Notes under the pieces: generated by a model
The model's database searches: none
Told to the model about the DNA's origin: nothing
Seen by the model: the letters and a program-made list of their open reading frames with translations, nothing else
Made by a program: the position numbers and the translations under genes
Shown here: positions 27,131-34,992 of the stretch, piece after piece
How the letters are laid out: every line of letters starts with the position of its first letter
Numbering within the stretch: position 1 is the first letter of the stretch
Assembly: GCF_001908275.1 (NCBI RefSeq)
Contig: NZ_CP018620.1
Coordinates: 2,728,001-2,792,000 of the forward strand
Origin: Paenibacillus xylanexedens
GTDB taxonomy: Bacteria > Bacillota > Bacilli > Paenibacillales > Paenibacillaceae
Direction of reading: 5' to 3'
Length of the DNA: 64,000 nt

Positions 27131-28026
27131 GAACCATTCGATTATCGCTGAAGTCACGGAGAGCGCTGCTTGGACTTGCATTCATTTCCCCGTGGCTGGT
27201 CGGTTTCGTCTTCCTCTTTGCCACACCGCTCCTGCAATCGATTCGGTTCAGTCTGAGTAATCTATCCGTTGCTCCGGGCGGGTATGTTCTGGACTTCGTT
27301 GGATTTAAAAATTTCAAGGATGCGCTTCTGGTTGACGCTACATTCAACCGGATTCTGGTGGATTCAGTTGGAGCGATGGTACTGAACGTGCCGATGATTT
27401 TGTTCTTCAGTTTGTTCACGGCGACACTGCTTAACCAGAAGTTCAGAGGCAGAACAATGGCACGTGCAATCTTTTTCCTGCCGGTTATTCTGGCTTCCAG
27501 TGCAGTCGCAGCAGCTGAGTCTGCGGGATTAATCAATCTGATGGGGGATGCGAGTGCGGTGGATGCATCAGCCGATGGCGGTGCTTCGTTCAACGTGGTA
27601 TCCATTGTGCGGATGCTGGCGGATGTGGGATTGCCGATGGCCTATGTGGATTACATTGTAGAAGCCATCATGCGGATCTATGAGATTATTAGCAGCTCTG
27701 GCGTCCAGATTCTGATCTTCCTCGCTGCACTGCAATCGGTACCGGGATCGATGTATGAGGTTGCAAAGATCGAAGGGGCGACAGCTTATGAATCATTCTG
27801 GAAAATTACATTTCCCATGGTCAGTCCGTTGATTCTGACAAATGTCATCTACACGATCATTGATTCATTTGCCGGGAGTCCAGTCACACAGGCCATCTAC
27901 CAAACCGCATTCAAAACCCAGAACTTTGGCTTAAGCTCGGCGATGTCCTGGCTGTACACACTGGTGATTGGTCTTGTATTGATCGTAGTGGGATGGGTCT
28001 TGTCACGGCGGGTTCACTACAACTGA
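27127..28026 (+). CDS. Sugar ABC transporter permease (second MalF-type)
   Basis: 299 residues with six helices; LLGLAFISPWLVGFVFLFATPLLQSI is the first. The EAA loop is EVAKIEGATAYESFWKITFPMVSP. A cytoplasm- or exterior-facing insertion of about 50 residues (SAGLINLMGDASAVDASADGG to DYIVEAIMRIYE) lies between helices and is longer than in the first permease of the operon. It is translationally coupled to the DUF5696 gene and forms a second channel pair with the next gene. Confidence 0.88.
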   Translation: MRTIRLSLKSRRALLGLAFISPWLVGFVFLFATPLLQSIRFSLSNLSVAPGGYVLDFVGFKNFKDALLVDATFNRILVDSVGAMVLNVPMILFFSLFTATLLNQKFRGRTMARAIFFLPVILASSAVAAAESAGLINLMGDASAVDASADGGASFNVVSIVRMLADVGLPMAYVDYIVEAIMRIYEIISSSGVQILIFLAALQSVPGSMYEVAKIEGATAYESFWKITFPMVSPLILTNVIYTIIDSFAGSPVTQAIYQTAFKTQNFGLSSAMSWLYTLVIGLVLIVVGWVLSRRVHYN

Positions 28027-28054
28027 CGGTTAACATTAAGGGAGGCTTCAGATT

Positions 28055-29065
28055 ATGGCTGCATCAGGGACAGATCGCATGGTGGTAGTTCCGAAGCAGA
28101 ATTATCACATGCATCGGGTGCGAAACAAAACATCGGACCTTCTCTATTCCATATTCAGATATGCACTGGTCATCGGCATTTCATTTATTATTTTGTACCC
28201 GTTATTTCTCAAAGTGTCAGTTGCGTTTAAGGATAAACAGGATATCTACAATCCAACGATCTATATGATTCCCCAGCACTTTACATTGGATAATATCCGG
28301 CTAGCGGCGCAAGTGATGGATTACCTGCCTCTGCTGGCGAACACGTTATTGTTTGTTACCATCACAACGCTTCTGACAGCGATATCCTGTGCACTTGCCG
28401 GATATGGCTTTGCCCGGTTTTCGTTTCCGGGTAGTAATGTACTCTTCATCCTTGTGATTCTGACGATTCTGGTGCCGACAAGCACACTTATGGTGCCGAT
28501 GTATCTGCATTTCCGCAGCTTTGACTTTCTGGGCATCATCCAGTTGTTCTCTGGAAAAAATGGCATCAATCTGCTGAATACGTATTGGCCTTCCATGATC
28601 ACGGCTGCTACAGCGGGAGGGCTGAAGGCGGGGCTGTTCATCTATATTTTCCGTCAGTTCTTCAAGGGCATGCCAAAGGAAATCGAGGAGGCTGCATTGA
28701 TTGACGGTGCAGGTGGATTCAAAACGTTTGCCCGAATCATGCTGCCCAATGCAATCTCGCCGTTGATTACGGTTATTCTGTTTTCGTTTGTATGGCAGTA
28801 TAACGATACCTTCTATTCGGCATTATTCATGAGTGAAAGTCCACTGATCTCACTGAAGGTGGCTTCCTTGCCTGCACAGGCGAACCAGTTGATTCCGCAA
28901 CTGATGGGCTTTGGTTCGAACTCGGGCATCAAGGCCGATCCGAACTATGTGGCCATGATCGTGGATACAGGCATTTTGCTGGCGATTGCACCGCTGATTA
29001 TTTTGTATCTGTTTGTACAGCGCTATTTCGTGGAGAGTATTGAACGTTCCGGTGTCGTTGGTTAA
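28055..29065 (+). CDS. Sugar ABC transporter permease (second MalG-type)
   Basis: 336 residues. A 35-residue cytoplasmic N-terminus precedes six helices. The EAA loop is EAALIDGAGGFKTFARIMLPNAIS. GGGAGG stands upstream of the ATG. With the preceding permease it forms the second membrane pair of the operon. It probably works with one of the two upstream binding proteins, since no third one is present. ATP hydrolysis must again come from an ATPase encoded elsewhere. Confidence 0.88.
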   Translation: MAASGTDRMVVVPKQNYHMHRVRNKTSDLLYSIFRYALVIGISFIILYPLFLKVSVAFKDKQDIYNPTIYMIPQHFTLDNIRLAAQVMDYLPLLANTLLFVTITTLLTAISCALAGYGFARFSFPGSNVLFILVILTILVPTSTLMVPMYLHFRSFDFLGIIQLFSGKNGINLLNTYWPSMITAATAGGLKAGLFIYIFRQFFKGMPKEIEEAALIDGAGGFKTFARIMLPNAISPLITVILFSFVWQYNDTFYSALFMSESPLISLKVASLPAQANQLIPQLMGFGSNSGIKADPNYVAMIVDTGILLAIAPLIILYLFVQRYFVESIERSGVVG

Positions 29066-29094
29066 CATGGTAAACCCAATTGGAGGTGTTAGTG

Positions 29095-30057
29095 ATGACG
29101 GTGCGTACGATCAACAGTGCTCCGGTGAATGAAGCAGCGACATCTGAAGCGAGAGAACTAATGGCGTTTCTGATCGAGCGTTATGGGAAAGGGATGTTGT
29201 CAGGTCAGCAGGATTACAGCAATCTGAACTGGATTAATGAAAACACAGGCCGCAAACCAGCTGTGATTGGCTTTGATCTCATGGAATATTCGCCATCAAG
29301 AACAGAGCGCGGTGCGGTCTCCCAGGAGATTCGCGATGCGATAGACTGGCACAAACAAGGCGGGATCGTGACGCTATGCTGGCACTGGAACGCACCGACG
29401 GATCTGATCGATGAACCGGGTAAAGAGTGGTGGCGGGGGTTCTATACGGACGCGACAACCTATGATCTTGCCTCCGCGCTAGCTGATACTGAATTGGAAG
29501 CATATCAGTTATTGATTCGGGATATCGATGTTATTGCTACACATTTACAGGAGCTGAAGGATGCTGGTGTGCCTGTATTATTCCGACCACTTCATGAAGC
29601 GGAGGGTGGCTGGTTCTGGTGGGGAGCGAAAGGCCCCGAACCTGCCAAACAGTTATATCGTTTGTTGTATGATCGATTGGTTCAAGAACATCAGCTGCAC
29701 AATCTCATCTGGGTCTGGAACTCGGAAAAACCGGAATGGTATCCGGGTGATGATGTCGTGGATATTATCAGTGTGGATGTATACCCTGAAGCAGGAGATC
29801 ACAGCCCGTTGGCTGCACGTTACACCAACCTGCGAGAGCTCGTACAGAACGGCAAAATCATCGCACTGGCCGAGAACGGCTCCATCCCTGACCCTAAGCA
29901 GATGAAGGAACAGGATGTACACTGGAGTTGGTTCTGTACCTGGACAGGTGGATTCCTGAGAGACGGGACGCATAATGATGTGGCGTTTTTGAAGGAATTG
30001 TACCATAGCAAAGAGGTCATTACGCTCGATCAGTTACCCAAGTGGAGTTGGTTATAA
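29095..30057 (+). CDS. Glycoside hydrolase family 26 beta-mannanase, intracellular
   Basis: About 320 residues. GH26 enzymes cut beta-1,4-mannosidic bonds with retention. The proton donor lies in VLFRPLHEAEGGWFWWG and the nucleophile in IIALAENGSIPDP; both glutamates are present. HWHW-type aromatic motifs (TLCWHWNAP, GFDLMEYSP) are also typical. There is no signal peptide, so it acts in the cytoplasm, presumably on oligosaccharides brought in by the transporter above. The frame opens at 29080, but GGAGGTG at 29082-29088 sets the ATG at 29095. A strong terminator follows, ending the operon. Confidence 0.87.
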   Translation: MTVRTINSAPVNEAATSEARELMAFLIERYGKGMLSGQQDYSNLNWINENTGRKPAVIGFDLMEYSPSRTERGAVSQEIRDAIDWHKQGGIVTLCWHWNAPTDLIDEPGKEWWRGFYTDATTYDLASALADTELEAYQLLIRDIDVIATHLQELKDAGVPVLFRPLHEAEGGWFWWGAKGPEPAKQLYRLLYDRLVQEHQLHNLIWVWNSEKPEWYPGDDVVDIISVDVYPEAGDHSPLAARYTNLRELVQNGKIIALAENGSIPDPKQMKEQDVHWSWFCTWTGGFLRDGTHNDVAFLKELYHSKEVITLDQLPKWSWL

Positions 30058-30092
30058 GAATCCCACGTCCAACTTGAATTGGAATCAATGAA

Positions 30093-30140
30093 GCATTAGT
30101 ATTCGCTGTAAGAAATAATGCGAATACTAATGCTTTTTTT
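30093..30140 (+). terminator. Strong terminator of the carbohydrate operon
   Basis: A perfect 14-bp stem, GCATTAGTATTCGC (30093-30106) with GCGAATACTAATGC (30120-30133), is followed by seven T residues. Confidence 0.92.
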
Positions 30141-30204
30141 GGGCGTACATATGTAAATGGAACCCCTCTTCCGAGAAACATGGGAATCCGGTTCGAAAAA
30201 CAAT

Positions 30205-30471
30205 CTAGTTTGACGGGTGTAACATAGCTTGGATATTGGTATGTAATGTCACGCTGGAAGTGAATAAAATATACGATTGATTCACTGTGCGGATCAGAAT
30301 CCTCTCGCTTGTGCCATTGACTGGACCGATCCGAATGGCGGATGGTTCGCTGCCACCGTACGTATCATCCAGGGTGACCGATGTGATATGTGTGATGGGA
30401 ATTTCAATTTTGGAAAACTGCCACCGGATGACCAGTTGATCTTCTACTTTTTTCACGTTAACACCAAACAT
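30205..30471 (-). CDS. SunI/YnzG-family PH-like protein
   Basis: 88 residues. The sequence MFGVNVKKVEDQLVIRWQFSKIEIP, then ITSVTLDDTYGG and the later RILIRTVNQSYILFTSS follow the pattern of SunI-like proteins (YnzG group, a small PH-like domain). SunI itself protects B. subtilis from the glycopeptide sublancin, but there it has a membrane segment that I do not see here. GGGAGG lies upstream of the ATG on the minus strand. No bacteriocin gene is nearby, so immunity is not implied. Confidence 0.72.
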   Translation of the reverse strand: MFGVNVKKVEDQLVIRWQFSKIEIPITHITSVTLDDTYGGSEPSAIRIGPVNGTSERILIRTVNQSYILFTSSVTLHTNIQAMLHPSN

Positions 30472-30704
30472 AATACGACCTCCCTTTAAGCCCTCTGAAG
30501 ATAAATATCTTTTATTAGTCTACCACTTATTGGTTAATATTTCCTTAATAATAGTGGATTTCCCCCGTTGCAATTGAAGTGCCCAAGTGTAACTTTATCC
30601 ACGAGTAATATGTTGCACAGATATTTCCATAAATGATGGCATGATGTACACTATGACTAACGAATATGGATACGGAACGATTTGTTGGAGGTGGTGAGAT
30701 TCCT

Positions 30705-31241
30705 ATGACGGATTTGAAGGCGTATCATTATTTTGAACAAAGTCTTGGACCTTTCCGCAATCTCTCCAGTCTGTCTAATGAAGAAGCCGAAACAGTTACT
30801 CAACAAATCCGTGATCAAGGCCGGAATTTTGCCAGTCAGCGATCAGCTGATTATATGACCATCCGAAGAGCGCTTGAACATAAAGCGTATGAGCAGTTTA
30901 AGGGCAAAGGCGGAACCCCCACCAATCCATATCCCCACTATCTGACCCTTGGTGCATGTGAATGGCTGTCATCCTGGTATACCGAACCGGATCAAGTGAT
31001 CATTCCGTGGGAAGATCTGCCTGCCGAAGCTGTGAGCTTCACGTATGGAGACCTCTTTCCAACCATGCGTTATTCGGATGATAAGCCTTACCGTAAGCAG
31101 ATCTACACCAAGGATGAAATCCTGGGAGTTATTCAGGCCTATGGTTGGCCTCAAGAATGGAACCGTCAAGGTGATCAAGGTCCCGAACGATATATTGAAG
31201 TACAAGTATGGGATGAGCGCATTATCAGACCTTATCGTTGA
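30705..31241 (+). CDS. Conserved protein of unknown function
   Basis: About 178 residues from the ATG at 30705, which has GGAGG and GGTGAG sequences upstream; the frame is open from 30666. It is rich in aromatic residues (HYFEQSLGPFRNLS, TNPYPHYLTLGACEWLSSWYTEP, IQAYGWPQEWNRQGDQGPERYIEVQVWD). The charged N-terminal half looks helical, the C-terminal half mixed. No signal peptide, membrane helix or catalytic motif is visible and I do not recognise the family. It is followed by its own terminator, so it is monocistronic. Confidence 0.68.
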   Translation: MTDLKAYHYFEQSLGPFRNLSSLSNEEAETVTQQIRDQGRNFASQRSADYMTIRRALEHKAYEQFKGKGGTPTNPYPHYLTLGACEWLSSWYTEPDQVIIPWEDLPAEAVSFTYGDLFPTMRYSDDKPYRKQIYTKDEILGVIQAYGWPQEWNRQGDQGPERYIEVQVWDERIIRPYR

Positions 31242-31334
31242 AGCGAAGGGGTTTAGGGCACATTTCTACCGTTTCTAACAGGTGCAAAAAAGTGCAATTG
31301 CAGGAAATACGGGTGTTCGTTATAGTGAGTGAAA

Positions 31335-31388
31335 GCTTTGACCGGTCAGGAAGAATCTTCTTCAAGAGCCTGTCAAAGCCCCTTTTTT
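31335..31388 (+). terminator. Terminator upstream of the LplA-type gene
   Basis: GCTTTGAC (31335-31342) pairs with GTCAAAGC (31372-31379) and six T residues follow at 31383-31388. It lies 93 bases after the previous gene and 58 before the next start, so an attenuator role for the next operon is an alternative. Confidence 0.75.
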
Positions 31389-31445
31389 AATCGTTAATCC
31401 GATTAAGACTATAGGTTTAAGAGACTAAGGAGGATGGGAAAGCCT

Positions 31446-33023
31446 ATGCAAAAAGTGGAGAAACGCAATACCCGTAATCTGGCCTGGATCATATCGGTTG
31501 TCATGGTCATGTCCGTGGTGCTTAGTGCATGCGGAAGTAAAGAAGAAGGACAGGTAAGTGGCAGCAGCGGCAATGCCGACGATCCGTTGGAAGTCAGCAT
31601 TATGACCATCACGCCGAGTGCCGTCCCCGCTGCTGATGATAATGTAATCAAACGCGCCATTGAAGAAGCGACTAACTCCAAAATGAATATCCAGTGGGTC
31701 TCCAACAATATCTACGGTGACAAGCTCAATCTGACCCTGGCTTCCGGGGATATACCTGATCTCATCATGATTAATGATCCATTTGGAAGTACCTTCACCA
31801 AGATGGTCAAACAAGGTGCTTTCTGGGATATCACCCCTTATATCAAGGACTATACCAACCTTAGCGGAGGCATTCCTGATATTGCATGGGATACGACCAA
31901 GGCAGCAGATGGTAACAATTATGGTATCCCGCGGCCTCGTCCAGTCACTGGAGATTCTTTTTTCATCATCCGCAAGGATTGGCTTGACCGATTGAATTTG
32001 CAGGTGCCAGAGACCACGGATGAGTTGTTCAACGTGATGGAGGCTTTTGTGGAGCAGGACCCCGATGGTAACGGAACTAAAGATACCACTGCACTTGCCG
32101 CTTATATCAGTCCCGATGATCTCGGTTGGGGAGGTAATCTGGGCCCAGTACTCGGTGCCATTGAGAATTCTTTTATCGGAACCAATAGCAGTTGGAAATG
32201 GGATGAGTCGCAGGGGAAGTTGATCTACAGGGAGCTGTTGCCTGAGGTGAAAGAATCTCTTCAATATCTAACCAAAGCCTATAGCAGAGGCATGATGCCG
32301 GAAGATCTGCTTTCGCTCAAGCTGACGCAGGCCAGGGAACTGTTCAAGCGCAATCAGGCGGGCATTATCGTGGACAAGACAGGTACGATGCGCAAAATCT
32401 ATGCCGATGACCTGAAGAAGGTCGATCCTTCTTTTAAATATACGGATTTCTATCCTTTGACCAATCTGAATGGATATAATCCGAAGGGTTCGGGATACAA
32501 CGGTATTCTGGCGATCCCTGCTAGTGTGCCGGAAGAGAAGATGAAACGAATTCTCCAACTCGTCGATACCTGGATGAATCCGGAAGTATTTGAAATCCAG
32601 CAGTTCGGGATTGAAGGTACACATTATGAAGTGGTCGATGGCAAAAAGGTAGCAAGTAGTGAAAAGTTGACGGCGGATAACGCGTCGGATTTCAATCATA
32701 TCGTTAACGTCATCGACCTGCCTTGGGATACCACGGGTGAAACGGATGAAGAGACACAGGCCAATGAACTGTTCAAAAAAGTGGAGGCAGAGCGAGACAA
32801 AACGAGCGTGGCGGATCTGGCTGCTGGCCTTCAATCCGAGACCGGGCAGAAGGTGCTGCCTGAACTTAACAAGAAGATCCAGGATCTGAAAGCAAAGATT
32901 ATTCTGGGCCGGGAGCCGATTGAAGCTTGGGATGCCTTTGTGGAAACCCTACGGAATGATCCGAATTTCCAGGCGATGAGTGATGAGATGACCGAAGCTT
33001 ACAAGAAAAGAAATGGACAGTGA
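31446..33023 (+). CDS. Extracellular solute-binding lipoprotein (LplA type)
   Basis: About 525 residues. The signal peptide ends in lipobox LSAC (Cys near residue 29), then a Ser/Gly linker. The length and the motifs DNVIKRAIEEATNSKMNIQWV, FFIIRKDWLDRLNLQVPETTDELFNVMEAF and DPDGNGTKDT are those of the large LplA-like binding proteins that serve LplBC permeases for complex oligosaccharides. DPDGNGTKD is a calcium-binding-like loop common in this group. AAGGAGG at 31427-31433 is 12 bases from the ATG at 31446; the earlier ATG (31434) abuts it. It is the first gene of the sulfated-polysaccharide locus. Confidence 0.88.
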   Translation: MQKVEKRNTRNLAWIISVVMVMSVVLSACGSKEEGQVSGSSGNADDPLEVSIMTITPSAVPAADDNVIKRAIEEATNSKMNIQWVSNNIYGDKLNLTLASGDIPDLIMINDPFGSTFTKMVKQGAFWDITPYIKDYTNLSGGIPDIAWDTTKAADGNNYGIPRPRPVTGDSFFIIRKDWLDRLNLQVPETTDELFNVMEAFVEQDPDGNGTKDTTALAAYISPDDLGWGGNLGPVLGAIENSFIGTNSSWKWDESQGKLIYRELLPEVKESLQYLTKAYSRGMMPEDLLSLKLTQARELFKRNQAGIIVDKTGTMRKIYADDLKKVDPSFKYTDFYPLTNLNGYNPKGSGYNGILAIPASVPEEKMKRILQLVDTWMNPEVFEIQQFGIEGTHYEVVDGKKVASSEKLTADNASDFNHIVNVIDLPWDTTGETDEETQANELFKKVEAERDKTSVADLAAGLQSETGQKVLPELNKKIQDLKAKIILGREPIEAWDAFVETLRNDPNFQAMSDEMTEAYKKRNGQ

Positions 33024-33047
33024 ATCTGAGGGAAGGAGCTGCAAACC

Positions 33048-34016
33048 ATGAGCACCCATGAGCAACGAATGAGTACGGTTAAGGGGAAGCAGACTTCATC
33101 CAAAAAGAAAGGGTTAAACCTGCTGTCCGCACTTCGGCGTGACCGTTCGTTATATTTGCTGGCACTGCCGGGCGTATTGTTCTTCCTCATTTTCAAATAC
33201 ATCCCGATGTGGGGCATCATCATTGCGTTTCAGGATTACTCTCCCTTTCGGGGGATTCAGGGCAGTGAGTGGGTTGGCTTGCAGCACTTTACAGCACTAT
33301 TTGGTAATCCGGACTTTGCCTTGTTGTTCCGAAATACGCTTGCGATCAGCCTGCTCAATCTGATATTGTTCTTTCCTTTTCCGATTCTGATTTCCCTGGG
33401 ACTCAACGAACTGCGAAGTGTGGCGTATAAGAGACTGATTCAAACGATTATCTACATGCCGCATTTCCTCTCCTGGGTGATCATTGCCGGGTTAACACTG
33501 CTGCTGTTCGCCAAAGGAACGGGACTGGTTAACGAGTTATTCACTTTATGGGGATGGCCCCGCGTGGATATATTGACGAACCCGGACAGCTTCTGGATTA
33601 TGGTCACCTTGCAAGCGATGTGGAAGGAAGCTGGTTGGGGCACGATTGTGTTCCTGGCTGCCATGGCGAGTGTGGATACTCAGCTGTATGAGGCGGCACG
33701 CATGGATGGAGCGGGACGATTGCGTCAGATCTGGCATATTACGTTGCCTGCCATCCGCAGTGTCATCATCGTGCTTTTGATTTTAAGACTCGGAGACATC
33801 ATGGAGGTGGGGTTTGAGCAAATCTTCCTTATGTACAACGGCGCTGTATCTGAAGTGGCCGAAGTGTTCGACACCTATGTATACCGCACAGGGATCGAGC
33901 AGGGCGATTTTAGCTACAGTACAGCGGTTGGGCTGTTCAAATCCGTGATTGGCCTGGTGCTCGTGGTTGTTGCAAATCGCTTGGTTAAGCGCATGGGTCA
34001 GGAAGGTGTCTACTAG
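33048..34016 (+). CDS. ABC transporter permease, LplB/YteP type
   Basis: 322 residues, a 35-residue basic N-terminus and six helices. The EAA loop is EAARMDGAGRLRQIWHITLPAIRS. The opening IPMWGIIIAFQDYSPFRGIQGSEWVG is typical of the LplB/YteP group, whose B. subtilis member imports rhamnogalacturonan oligosaccharides. It starts 24 bases after the binding-protein gene. Its partner is the next gene. Confidence 0.9.
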   Translation: MSTHEQRMSTVKGKQTSSKKKGLNLLSALRRDRSLYLLALPGVLFFLIFKYIPMWGIIIAFQDYSPFRGIQGSEWVGLQHFTALFGNPDFALLFRNTLAISLLNLILFFPFPILISLGLNELRSVAYKRLIQTIIYMPHFLSWVIIAGLTLLLFAKGTGLVNELFTLWGWPRVDILTNPDSFWIMVTLQAMWKEAGWGTIVFLAAMASVDTQLYEAARMDGAGRLRQIWHITLPAIRSVIIVLLILRLGDIMEVGFEQIFLMYNGAVSEVAEVFDTYVYRTGIEQGDFSYSTAVGLFKSVIGLVLVVVANRLVKRMGQEGVY

Positions 34017-34076
34017 TTCATTCCGGTACCTACCCATACCCGGGCCAGCCATTAATCAATGGAGAGGAGGTTTCGA

Positions 34077-34949
34077 ATGCATCGCATGAAATGGAGTGAG
34101 CGAATTGGACAGTCCCTGAATGTGGTTACGCTTGGACTACTGGCTGTGGTTATGTTTTTCCCGCTATATTATGTTTTCGTCGTTTCATTCACGGACCCCG
34201 GAGAGTATTTGCAAAAGAAAATCGTACTCTTTCCGGAACGCTGGTCTGTTGAAGCCTATACGTATTTGTTATCCACGCCTGCCTTTGCACGCTCGCTGGG
34301 GAACAGTGCATTTCTGGCAACTGTTGGCACGGTGTGCAGCCTGGCTGTATCATCCTCTCTGGCTTATGCGCTGTCCCAGAAGCGATTTCACTTCAGAAAA
34401 ATACTGATGTTCCTGATTGTACTAACCATTTTGTTTAGCCCGGGGATTATTCCGAATTACCTGCTGGTGAGGGAACTGGGGCTGATCAATAATATCTGGG
34501 CATTAATTCTGCCTGCGCTCGCCAATGGCTGGACGGTGTTGTTGATGAAAAATTTCTTCGACAGCCTGCCCGCAGAGATCAGCGAAGCGGCATCCATTGA
34601 TGGCTGTAGTGCCATCCGAACCTGGTACACGATTGTGTTGCCCTTGTCGATGCCTGCGCTTGCTGCCTTTGGATTGTTTTTCGCTGTAGGGTACTGGAAT
34701 CAATTCTTCGCGGCACTGTTATACCTGAATGATTCTGCCAAATGGCCCATCCAAGTATTACTGCAAAACATGTTGCTGAACGCATCCAATATCGATCTGG
34801 TTGCGCCTGGACAGCAGGTGGAGACACCGCCGACAGAAATGTTGAAGATGGCCGCGATCATTGTAGCCATATTGCCAGTACTGGTGGTGTATCCGTTTAT
34901 ACAAAAGCATTTTGCCAAAGGAGCACTGATCGGCTCGGTCAAAGGATGA
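34077..34949 (+). CDS. ABC transporter permease, LplC/YtcP type
   Basis: About 290 residues with six helices. The EAA loop is EAASIDGCSAIRTWYTIVLPLSMP. GAGGAGG at 34064-34070 places the start at the ATG at 34077 (the frame opens at 34059). The FPLYYVFVVSFTDPGEYLQKKIVLFPERWS stretch is typical of LplC/YtcP-type proteins. It completes the channel; no ATPase gene is present, as is common in LplABC loci, which share MsmX-type ATPases. Confidence 0.9.
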   Translation: MHRMKWSERIGQSLNVVTLGLLAVVMFFPLYYVFVVSFTDPGEYLQKKIVLFPERWSVEAYTYLLSTPAFARSLGNSAFLATVGTVCSLAVSSSLAYALSQKRFHFRKILMFLIVLTILFSPGIIPNYLLVRELGLINNIWALILPALANGWTVLLMKNFFDSLPAEISEAASIDGCSAIRTWYTIVLPLSMPALAAFGLFFAVGYWNQFFAALLYLNDSAKWPIQVLLQNMLLNASNIDLVAPGQQVETPPTEMLKMAAIIVAILPVLVVYPFIQKHFAKGALIGSVKG

Positions 34950-34992
34950 ATCTGCATTCAGGCGGGTATTCCCGGGAAGGAGGTCCATACAG

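Noticed and set aside
30205..30471. Bacteriocin immunity locus around the SunI-like gene
   Set aside because: No precursor peptide, glycosyltransferase or bacteriocin transporter gene is adjacent, and the protein lacks a membrane segment.
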